Source: Simkania sp.
GTDB lineage: Bacteria > Chlamydiota > Chlamydiia > Chlamydiales > Simkaniaceae
Length of the DNA: 7,484 bases
Reading direction: 5' to 3'
Assembly (NCBI GenBank): GCA_028279205.1
Contig: JANQSR010000112.1
Span: 1-7,484, forward strand
Shown here: piece by piece, positions 1-6,104 of the stretch
Layout of the letters: each line of letters starts with the position of its first letter
Numbering within the stretch: the first letter of the stretch is position 1
Program-made: the position numbers and the translations under genes
Notes under the pieces: generated by a model
The model's database searches: none
What the model was told of the DNA's origin: nothing
What the model saw: the letters and a program-made list of their open reading frames with translations, nothing else

Positions 1-134
1 TGTTCAACTTTCTGACTCGAACATTCGAAGCCCATCTAAAGGGAGGCCTGGCTCCATCAATCCTAGACAGCTCCTAACTCCCCCCCTTGAACGCGTACAG
101 TTTTTTTATTCTTGAATTAAAAAAATATTTCTAA

Positions 135-146
135 TAGGCTAGCCTA
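135..146. repeat. 12-bp perfect palindrome TAGGCTAGCCTA
   Basis: The two halves are exact reverse complements with no spacer. It lies 92 bases upstream of the transporter start, in a noncoding AT-rich stretch. It could be an operator half of the transporter control region or chance; a palindrome of this length is not very rare by chance in several kilobases. Confidence 0.4.
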
Positions 147-187
147 ACGGCGTTCTATGTTTACCTCTTTACAATTTGCTTTTTATG

Positions 188-216
188 TTGCATCTTTGAT
201 TCTTCCATGTTAGAAT
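188..216 (+). promoter_or_regulatory. Putative sigma70-type promoter of the transporter gene
   Basis: The -35-like box TTGCAT (188-193) is followed at exactly 17 bases by TAGAAT (211-216), a one-mismatch match to the TATAAT box. The -35 box is weak, matching only in its TTG. Transcription would start near 223, leaving a leader of only about 15 bases before the ATG at 238, which has no Shine-Dalgarno sequence. A weaker alternative pairs TTTACC (160-165) with TATGTT (184-189). Confidence 0.45.
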
Positions 217-218
217 CA
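197..218. promoter_or_regulatory. 7-bp inverted repeat across the -10 box, possible operator
   Basis: TGATTCT (197-203) and AGAATCA (212-218) are perfect inverted repeats separated by 8 bases, so the half-site centres are 15 bases apart. The right arm contains most of the proposed -10 box. That is how an operator for a dimeric repressor could be placed, but the RNA hairpin reading is also possible. No known regulator consensus was recognised. Confidence 0.35.
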
Positions 219-237
219 GGATTCAAAATAGCAGATC

Positions 238-1758
238 ATGAGTGATTTTGTCTCTGAATTTAAAAAGTCTTCCTGGATCCAAAAGCTTTTCCCTATTTAC
301 TCTTCTGAGTTAAAAAAGTTCCTTCCCATTGCTTTACTTAAATTCTTAGTTTCTTTTGTTTACTGTATCTTATACAGCCTCAAAGATGCTTTGGTCGTCA
401 CTGCCAAACATTCGGGTGCTGAGGTCGTTCCCGTTTTAAAGAGCTCTGTCGTTTTCCCCCTCTCGATCCTTTCTGTGCTCCTCTATTTCAAACTCACGAA
501 CCATTTTAAGAAATCGACACTCTTTTACAGCATCATCTGCTTCTTCCTATTATTTCTCCTTGTTTACGGGTTTGTTCTCTATCCAAACCTAGACAGATTT
601 ACTCCAAATCAGTCTGCTGATTTGTTGGTGAGTCGCTTGGGATCCAAGTGGGCTAACTGGATCGCTGTCTACCGCTATTGGGCTCACTCCCTCTTCTTTG
701 TCAGTGCAGAGCTCTGGGGACAGATTGTTATCTTTATTCTATATTGGGGCTTTGTCAATCAAATCTGTACGATGAAAGAGGCCAAGAGAACCTACACTCT
801 TTTTATTGCGGCTGGCGATCTAGCCATGATCACAGCAGGCCCACTGATCAACTATTACGCAAGGAAATATTTCGGACAAAGTTACATGTTCACACTCCAA
901 GCGGCTCTCACCTATGTCTCCATTGCTGGTGTGCTCATCATTATCAACTACTATTGGGCGAATCGCTCTGCTCTAAATGAACAGAGTTCTGGCGTTGGGG
1001 GTGTCAAAGGGCAAATACTCAAAGAGAAAAATAGACTCTCCCTTGGAAAGAGCATCAAACATATCTTCACTTCTAGGCATCTCTTGGCGATTGCTGTACT
1101 TGTCGTGGGGTGTGGTTTTGCAATCAACATCGTTGAAATAACCTGGAAGGCTTATCTCAAAAAGTACTGCTCTTCAACTGCTGAATTTCAAATTTACATT
1201 GCGAGAACCTACACAATGGTCGGCATATCATCACTCGCGGTTGTTCTTTTCTTAAGTGGTGGTATGATAAGGAGGCGTGGCTGGCATTTCAACGCACAGC
1301 TTGTTCCTTTGTCCATAGGTATAGTAGGAGCCCTGTTCTTCCTCTTATCGATTTTCCGAGGCTACATTGGATCCTATTACTTGGCGATCCTCTCATTTGT
1401 CGGAGCTTTCCACTCTGTTTTCTGCAAGACTATGAAATACTCATTCTTTGACCCTACAAAGGAGATGGCCTATATCCCTCTTGACGCAGAGTCTAAGATA
1501 AAAGGGAAAGCAGCAGTTGATGTGATTGGATCTAGATTTGGCAAAACGAGCTCCTCCTTTTACCACATTATCATCTTCTACCTTGCGGGAACATCATCGG
1601 TTATCTCAGTTTCTACCTATCTTCTCCCTGTTCTCGTCGGAATGATTGCCTTTTGGAGTTATTCTGTCCTTTACCTCAATAAGAGTCTCCTGAAGAAAGA
1701 GAAAAAGGCTGTCGAGACACCCTCTTTTGCAGAAACAGAGCCAACTCCCACTGTTTGA
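238..1758 (+). CDS. TLC-family nucleotide transporter (ATP/ADP translocase)
   Basis: Nucleotide transport protein of the chlamydial/rickettsial/plastid ATP:ADP antiporter family, an inner-membrane protein that exchanges host nucleotides with the bacterial pool. The 506 residues (family usually about 500-540) contain about 11-12 hydrophobic segments, the first near residues 28-48 and the last near 462-481. Family motifs are present: SLKDALVVT (47-55), AELWGQ (157-162), VEITWKAYLKKY (299-310) and FDPTKEMAYIPLD (404-416), followed by GKAAVDVIGSRFGK (423-436). K49, E158 and E300 appear to match charged residues known to be needed for transport in plant and chlamydial homologues. The C-terminal tail is lysine-rich and then acidic. 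Chlamydia-related bacteria carry several paralogues (ATP/ADP, general nucleotide, UTP, NAD), and sequence reading does not settle which substrate this one takes, so no gene symbol is given. The ATG at 238 is chosen as the first start of a frame that opens directly into conserved sequence; no ribosome binding site is visible. It is the only plus-strand gene and converges on the glycosyltransferase gene. Confidence 0.93.
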   Translation: MSDFVSEFKKSSWIQKLFPIYSSELKKFLPIALLKFLVSFVYCILYSLKDALVVTAKHSGAEVVPVLKSSVVFPLSILSVLLYFKLTNHFKKSTLFYSIICFFLLFLLVYGFVLYPNLDRFTPNQSADLLVSRLGSKWANWIAVYRYWAHSLFFVSAELWGQIVIFILYWGFVNQICTMKEAKRTYTLFIAAGDLAMITAGPLINYYARKYFGQSYMFTLQAALTYVSIAGVLIIINYYWANRSALNEQSSGVGGVKGQILKEKNRLSLGKSIKHIFTSRHLLAIAVLVVGCGFAINIVEITWKAYLKKYCSSTAEFQIYIARTYTMVGISSLAVVLFLSGGMIRRRGWHFNAQLVPLSIGIVGALFFLLSIFRGYIGSYYLAILSFVGAFHSVFCKTMKYSFFDPTKEMAYIPLDAESKIKGKAAVDVIGSRFGKTSSSFYHIIIFYLAGTSSVISVSTYLLPVLVGMIAFWSYSVLYLNKSLLKKEKKAVETPSFAETEPTPTV

Positions 1759-1833
1759 TAAATTCTTCCCTTCATACTAATCGCAACCCTCGGGCTAGAT
1801 GGTTTGGGTATCAGTCCCTAGAAGTCCCCTTAT

Positions 1834-2763
1834 TCATGGGGGGCAAGTAGTCACTGATTCGAAGGCGTGCAAAATCCGCTTGGGTGAAAGGGGGCATTCC
1901 CCTCTTTTTTTGAGCAAGCAGAGCTTTGTGAAAAAAGAGAAAAGAGGGGAGGGGGTCACGACACTCCCTGTGAACCAACCAGGTTGCCAAAGATGTGCCT
2001 GACTGCGGCAAGAGCGGACAATCAGGGTGGGAATATGCAAATTAGAGGCCAGGTGGCCAATGCCAGACTCACCACCGTCGATGAAAAAGATAGATTCATA
2101 GATATAGGCGGCGATCTGTCTTAAAATAGGTAATGAGTGGAGTGGAAAGCTGTTTGATAACTTCAAGTTTGGACTAAGAGACTCTTTTGAACTGGTGATA
2201 AAAGAGACTTGATACCCTTTTTTTTCAAGTAGATGTGCAAGTTTGATCAACCTTCGAGCCTTGCTAGTACGCATATAGATCACGACCCGTTTGGAGTAGC
2301 ACCCCTGTTTTAAATCTTGTGGGACAACGAGTCCGTTGTTTTTAGAAACTTGTGTGCATTGCAAAAGGGAGGCAACAGCTTCTGCAATATTGTCTACCAT
2401 CGGCTTCGATGGATCGAAAATGCGATCCCAGGAAGTGAGTTTTGGATGGTTTTTTTTCTCATATTTTGAATAGAAGATACTCAGATTATGAAGCCGACCC
2501 TTTCTGTAAAGATCGATAATTCGGCTTGCGAAGGGGGTCTCTTCATACTGCAAGATGATGAGATCGTAACGGTTTAATCCCTTTTCTAGAGGGGTTAAAG
2601 TCTCTCTTTTCTTCAAATGATGGTCGGGAAACCATTCGCTCATTTGGGGAAGTAAGTTGTGATAAGTGGTGACCCTATACCCTCTTGAAAATAGACGGTG
2701 AGAGGCGACCATCATCAAGAGGCCATCCCCCATTCCTTTTGAACAAACGATTGCTGCTTTCAT
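1834..2763 (-). CDS. Glycosyltransferase family 9-like protein, diverged second copy
   Basis: A 309-residue protein related to ADP-heptose:LPS heptosyltransferases (GT9, GT-B fold) and clearly a paralogue of its upstream neighbour. Shared points are the N-terminal glycine-rich turn with GMGD (10-13, matching CAKGLGD in the neighbour), NNGLVVPQ (142-149), the C-terminal GGESGIGHLASN (230-241) and WQPGW (259-263). The aspartate of the GMGD turn, which matches the proposed catalytic base of E. coli WaaC, is kept. The donor-site signature has changed: the usual aspartate in [N/V]DSG is glutamate (E232), and the HPTSSDPKRNW motif of the neighbour is replaced by YMRTSKARR (163-171). It may therefore use a different donor or be weakened. 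The start overlaps the stop of the upstream gene by four bases (ATGA), with no Shine-Dalgarno sequence, so translation is probably coupled. It is the last gene of the operon. Confidence 0.8.
   Translation of the reverse strand: MKAAIVCSKGMGDGLLMMVASHRLFSRGYRVTTYHNLLPQMSEWFPDHHLKKRETLTPLEKGLNRYDLIILQYEETPFASRIIDLYRKGRLHNLSIFYSKYEKKNHPKLTSWDRIFDPSKPMVDNIAEAVASLLQCTQVSKNNGLVVPQDLKQGCYSKRVVIYMRTSKARRLIKLAHLLEKKGYQVSFITSSKESLSPNLKLSNSFPLHSLPILRQIAAYIYESIFFIDGGESGIGHLASNLHIPTLIVRSCRSQAHLWQPGWFTGSVVTPSPLFSFFTKLCLLKKRGECPLSPKRILHAFESVTTCPP
1889..1911 (+). terminator. Intrinsic terminator for the transporter transcript
   Basis: The plus strand has a stem AGGGG (1889-1893), a 5-base loop, the matching CCCCT (1899-1903), then C and seven T (1905-1911). 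It lies 131 bases past the transporter stop, inside the last 25 or so codons of the opposing glycosyltransferase gene. The 76-base gap between the two stop codons (1759-1833) shows no better hairpin with a T run for either strand. Confidence 0.6.
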
Positions 2764-3701
2764 AAGATCGATTGCTCTAGCTTATGGAAAGATTGAATGA
2801 CGCGCTGAGTCGTTAGAAAGTATTGCCAAAAGTTCTTTCTGATTGTCAGCCCGATCCATTTAAAATTAGGCAATGGGAAAGGGGGTGCGACGATCATTCC
2901 AAACCCCCAGCCTGGCCGCCACATCCTCACCCATTTGGGATTGCCCGTGATGGTCAAAGTGGGAATCCCTAGGTTTGAAGCGAGATGTCCTGTTCCCGAA
3001 TCATTCCCAATAAAAAAGCCCGACTCGTATAGGTGAGCAGAAAGCTCGCTTAAGTTGGCAAACCTGGGAAGAAGAAAGCCCCGTTTTTCGACATCAAGCC
3101 ACTTGGGTCTCTCTTTTGGGCTGAGTGAAAAGCTGATGGTATACCCTTTTTCTCTTAGGTACTCAGCGAGGATGAAAAATTGAGATCGGCGCCAGTTCCG
3201 TTTGGGATCGCTGCTCGTAGGGTGGATCACAATCCGTTTCTGATCTTTCCGGTGAAGACTATTTTGGGGAAGAAGGAGGCCGTTCTTCTTTGTAGTTATC
3301 TTTAGATGGAGAGCTTTTTTACATCCCAAGCAGATGTTTGTGACCATAGATTGGTTAGAGTCAAAGAGAAAGTCCCCTTCTCGAAAGAGTTTTGAAGGTG
3401 TGGGACAAAAGAAAATCCAGTGATTTCTTTCCCCTTTTCGTCTTATTTTATCGAGAAGTTTTGCCCTTTTTGAGCCATCGTTTTGGATCACGACCTGATC
3501 AAATTCGCTTAAATGCGCTTCAGAAGCTTCAAAGTGAGGGTGGGGGCAAGTCGACAAACCTTGAAAAAGCAAAGGGAGCTCCTCAAATTGATTGTGAAAA
3601 AAGGTCACGTGGTGGTTGGCTTTTCTCATGTGGTGAGCGACTATCATCATCACAAGAGCATCGCCCAAACCTTTGGCGCAAATAACAGCTACTCTCTTCA
3701 T
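2760..3701 (-). CDS. Glycosyltransferase family 9 protein, heptosyltransferase-like
   Basis: A 313-residue GT-B enzyme of the WaaC/WaaF (ADP-heptose:lipopolysaccharide heptosyltransferase) family, expected to act at the cytoplasmic face of the inner membrane on a lipopolysaccharide-like or other glycan acceptor. Seen motifs: AKGLGDA (9-15) at the N-terminal acceptor domain, IHPTSSDPKRNW (159-170) opening the C-terminal donor domain, and FIGNDSGTGHLASNLGIPT (230-248), the donor-binding signature with D234 and H239 intact. K167 and D234 match residues that contact ADP-heptose in WaaC. Length is slightly short for the family (about 320-350). The true sugar is unknown: Chlamydia LPS has Kdo but no heptose, so ADP-heptose should not be assumed. 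The ATG touches the stop of the GroEL-like gene (TAAATG), and only a weak purine run precedes it, which suggests translational coupling. Confidence 0.87.
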   Translation of the reverse strand: MKRVAVICAKGLGDALVMMIVAHHMRKANHHVTFFHNQFEELPLLFQGLSTCPHPHFEASEAHLSEFDQVVIQNDGSKRAKLLDKIRRKGERNHWIFFCPTPSKLFREGDFLFDSNQSMVTNICLGCKKALHLKITTKKNGLLLPQNSLHRKDQKRIVIHPTSSDPKRNWRRSQFFILAEYLREKGYTISFSLSPKERPKWLDVEKRGFLLPRFANLSELSAHLYESGFFIGNDSGTGHLASNLGIPTLTITGNPKWVRMWRPGWGFGMIVAPPFPLPNFKWIGLTIRKNFWQYFLTTQRVIQSFHKLEQSIL

Positions 3702-5174
3702 TTAACGGGATTTCTCTTCTTTTTCAGTTGTATCTGCGATCAAGACTTCCGAAAGGAAAATCATACCTGCTGTCGATGTTGCAAGTGTGAGCGCATTTTT
3801 CACAGTTTTTGTTGGGTCAATGATACTTGATTTGACGAGATCTTCAACCCTTTCTGTTAAAACGTTAAATCCCACACTTTTTTCTTGGGGTAAAACCTCT
3901 TCTAGATAAATTGAGCTATCTTTTCCGCAATTTTCAACAAGCTGTCTAAAAGGTGCCATGCAGGCTTTAAAAACCACTTCGAATCCCATTTTTTCATCTG
4001 GGAAAAGAGTCGTTGGATCAACCATCTGACAAGCTCTTAGAAAAGCAATGCCGCCGCCTGGGACAAACCCTTTTTCTTGCACTGCATATAGGGTGTTTAG
4101 ACTCTTTTCAACCGTTTGTTTTTTTTGATGCATCTCCGACTTGGTCAAAGCTCCTACGTGGATTATGGCAACTTTCCACTTGTCCACTCTTTCCTTTTCA
4201 TCCTTTTTTCGAGATCGATTATCGATAATCATCGTCGAATGTTTGTCAATTTTAAGCCTTTCTATCTGTCCAAGCACCTCAATGCCTGCATCTTTTAGGC
4301 GCATCCCCTTTTTTTTGCATACGATCGATGCACCCGTCAGAGTGGCGATCTCTTCTAGCAACCCTTTCGCCTGGTTATCGAGGCTCGGCACTTCAATCGC
4401 GACCACCTTCACACTGTTATGCAGTTTGCTCAAGATCAACGTTGAAAGGATATCTTTGTCAATCTCTTTTGCGATGATGAGTAGAGAGGTTTCTCTATAG
4501 CTTACGGCTTGCAAAAGGGGCAGGATCTCTTGGATGGCTAAAATCTTTCGGTCAGTGATCAGAAGAGCCACTTTTTTCCCTTCAAAGACCATTTTTTCAC
4601 TATTTGTGCAAAAATAAGGGCTTAGATAACCAAAGCCGAGTTGCACCCCCTTGACCATCTCAACGTCGCTTGTCGATCCCTCGCTCTCTTCAACCGTGAT
4701 AACGCCTGATTTGCCAACCCATTCAAAAGCTTTAGAAATGAGATGCGCAACCTCTTTGTCTTGGCATAAGTTCATGGCGATCCTTTCGATGCTCGTACTC
4801 TCTTGAACTGGCATAGAAAGGTGATCCATTGTGCAAAGGAGTTTCTGAACGCCCTTTTCTACCTCCTGTTTTAATCTTTCGGGATTGACACCGCTCGCAA
4901 TCTTTTTGAGCCCCTCCTTAACAAGAGAGCGCAAAAGGATCATCCCCGTAGCGACACCACCGCCAGATCTTTCTTTGATTCTTCTAGCCGTCTCTTTTGC
5001 CATCAAAACGCCCATCTTCATGTGAGGATCTTTGAGATCGATCTTCTTGGCTCTCCCTTTTTTTCCCTTAGGACCAAAATCAAGGGCAATAGCATCGGTG
5101 AACTTCTCCACCCCTTTCTGTAATTTACACCGCGCTTTTTCCGCAAAAATAAGTTTTTTGGGTGTTGAACTCAT
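3702..5174 (-). CDS. Diverged GroEL-like chaperonin paralogue, predicted ATPase-dead
   Basis: A 490-residue group I chaperonin homologue, collinear with E. coli GroEL (548 residues) from end to end: FGPKG (33-37), GVNPERLK (95-102), GKSGVITVEES (154-164), GYLSPYF (182-188), LLQAVSYRETSLLIIA (220-235), EEIATLTGA (274-282), VPGGG (371-375) and IIDPTK (451-456). It departs from a working ATPase. The segment with VVLDK and TITKDG, including Asp52, is shortened by about 17 residues (residues 38-53 here). AGDGTTT is SGGGVAT (70-76), so Asp87 is glycine and two of three threonines are lost. Asp398 is lysine (K357). About 25 residues of the intermediate domain are missing near 319-334, and there is no GGM tail. 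Apical binding residues are kept as hydrophobics. Chlamydiae are known to carry such extra GroEL copies (GroEL2, GroEL3); which one this is cannot be said. A strong AAGGAG lies 7 bases before the ATG. No CIRCE element and no groES are nearby. It sits 36 bases after nadC. Confidence 0.9.
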   Translation of the reverse strand: MSSTPKKLIFAEKARCKLQKGVEKFTDAIALDFGPKGKKGRAKKIDLKDPHMKMGVLMAKETARRIKERSGGGVATGMILLRSLVKEGLKKIASGVNPERLKQEVEKGVQKLLCTMDHLSMPVQESTSIERIAMNLCQDKEVAHLISKAFEWVGKSGVITVEESEGSTSDVEMVKGVQLGFGYLSPYFCTNSEKMVFEGKKVALLITDRKILAIQEILPLLQAVSYRETSLLIIAKEIDKDILSTLILSKLHNSVKVVAIEVPSLDNQAKGLLEEIATLTGASIVCKKKGMRLKDAGIEVLGQIERLKIDKHSTMIIDNRSRKKDEKERVDKWKVAIIHVGALTKSEMHQKKQTVEKSLNTLYAVQEKGFVPGGGIAFLRACQMVDPTTLFPDEKMGFEVVFKACMAPFRQLVENCGKDSSIYLEEVLPQEKSVGFNVLTERVEDLVKSSIIDPTKTVKNALTLATSTAGMIFLSEVLIADTTEKEEKSR

Positions 5175-5181
5175 CCAATAT

Positions 5182-5187
5182 CTCCTT
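5182..5187 (-). promoter_or_regulatory. Strong Shine-Dalgarno site of the GroEL-like gene
   Basis: AAGGAG is placed 7 bases before the ATG at 5174. It fixes this start and stands out, because the other protein genes of the window have weak or no such site. It suggests this gene is the best-translated member of its operon. Confidence 0.75.
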
Positions 5188-5210
5188 GCTTTAGGCGGTC
5201 TAGAAAGCAG

Positions 5211-6056
5211 CTAAATTTCCAGACTCATATCGACAGATGTAACCGAATGGGTCAATTTTCCAATTGAGATTGCATCGACACCAGTATCGGCATAAGAGCG
5301 GACGTTTGTTAAATCAATCCCCCCAGATGCTTCTAGATAAACCTTTTTTGCCCCCAAGTCCACGGCTTTTTTCACATCCAAGATAGGCATATTGTCGAGC
5401 AAAATTTTATCTGGAGCAACTTTTAATGCCTGTCTAAACTCTTTTAAGTCTGCCACCTCGATCTGAATCTGCTTTTTTGGATAGATCGCTTTCGCCCTTT
5501 CAATACTCTCCTGGATAGGGTTTTCACAGGTTTTTTTGAGGTGTTGCAGGTGGTTATCTTTGATGAGAATCTGGTCAGATAGGTGAAGGCGGTGATTCTT
5601 CCCTCCCCCAATGCGGACAGCATATTTTTGCAGCAGACGGTGTCCAGGCATTGTCTTACGCGTATCCAAAATGTCACACTTTCCTTGAACGGCAAATACG
5701 TAGGAGGCAACTGTTGTGGCGATTCCAGTGGCATGCTGCAAAAAATTAAGGGCGACCCGTTCGAGTGCCATCAAAGAGTTGATCGAGCCTCTCATGGTGG
5801 CAAGCAGATCATCACTCTCTGCGCGCTCCCCTTCCTCTTTCAAAATGTTTAGCTCTATTTCAGGATCAACAGCTTCACAGATCAAAGGGAGAAAGATCAG
5901 ACCAGCCAAAACCGCCCTCTCTTTGAGGATCAGCTTGCCACTTGCTTGCATGAGCTCAGAAAAGCAGGATTTAGAAGTCAGATCCTGTTTAACCTGATCC
6001 TCCTTTAGTGCAAAGGCGATATTGCGTTTGATTTCGTTAAATAAATGAATATCCAT
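5211..6056 (-). CDS. nadC: Nicotinate-nucleotide pyrophosphorylase (carboxylating)
   Basis: Quinolinate phosphoribosyltransferase (EC 2.4.2.19), a cytosolic enzyme that converts quinolinate and PRPP to nicotinate mononucleotide, CO2 and pyrophosphate in de novo NAD synthesis. The 281 residues match the family length. Signatures are complete: ERVALNFLQHATGIAT (99-114), DTRKTMPGHR (131-140), KYAVRIGGGKNHR (144-156), LSDQILIKDNH (159-169), IEVADLKEF (199-207), ILLDNM (218-223) and LEASGGI (241-247). Quinolinate- and PRPP-binding arginines, lysines and histidines in these motifs (R133, K134, H155, R156, K166) are present. No nadA or nadB lies in the window, so whether the whole pathway exists is unknown. 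The ATG at 6056 has no clear Shine-Dalgarno sequence; the sequence before it is AT-rich. It lies 48 bases after the YitT-family gene and starts the tight block nadC, groEL-like, GT9, GT9. Confidence 0.95.
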   Translation of the reverse strand: MDIHLFNEIKRNIAFALKEDQVKQDLTSKSCFSELMQASGKLILKERAVLAGLIFLPLICEAVDPEIELNILKEEGERAESDDLLATMRGSINSLMALERVALNFLQHATGIATTVASYVFAVQGKCDILDTRKTMPGHRLLQKYAVRIGGGKNHRLHLSDQILIKDNHLQHLKKTCENPIQESIERAKAIYPKKQIQIEVADLKEFRQALKVAPDKILLDNMPILDVKKAVDLGAKKVYLEASGGIDLTNVRSYADTGVDAISIGKLTHSVTSVDMSLEI

Positions 6057-6104
6057 GTAACTTGGAAAAATTAAACTAAGAGACCGGTTTTAAGCAAGGA
6101 GAAG

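Larger units (their letters stand above)
1..237. other. Left-edge region without a convincing gene
   Basis: No complete gene is visible. Two plus-strand frames are open from the window edge, one ending at TAA 75-77 (…GGLAPSILDSS) and one ending near 114. Either could be the last codons of a gene that begins outside the window, but they overlap each other and neither is recognisable. The stretch also has a C7 run (80-86), a T7 run (101-107), a 12-bp perfect palindrome (135-146) and the promoter-like element of the downstream transporter gene. No tRNA or other structured RNA was recognised. Confidence 0.5.

Noticed and set aside
17..28. Short inverted repeat TCGAA-CA-TTCGA
   Set aside because: Only 5 bp per arm, at the window edge, with no context to give it meaning.
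112..140. Promoter-like TTGAAT upstream of the transporter
   Set aside because: At 17 bases the -10 would be TAGGCT, and TAATAG gives only a 14-base spacer. The 188-216 element is better spaced.
1799..2002. Plus-strand open frame of 67 codons
   Set aside because: It overlaps the glycosyltransferase gene in antisense, has no ribosome binding site and no recognisable protein features.
3392..3830. Overlapping plus-strand open frames of about 100 codons
   Set aside because: They are antisense to the first glycosyltransferase and the end of the GroEL-like gene, with compositions typical of mirror frames.
4217..4230. 14-bp perfect palindrome GATTATCGATAATC
   Set aside because: It lies inside the GroEL-like coding region over the ordinary IIDN codons, with no sign of an operator or site-specific function. 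Chance is the simplest reading, although it does sit at the edge of the intermediate-domain deletion.
5175..5210. CIRCE heat-shock operator before the GroEL-like gene
   Set aside because: Neither TTAGCACTC nor its mate GAGTGCTAA occurs in the gap or just upstream in nadC.
5444..5997. Open frames on both strands within nadC
   Set aside because: nadC is complete with all family motifs, so these are shadow frames.
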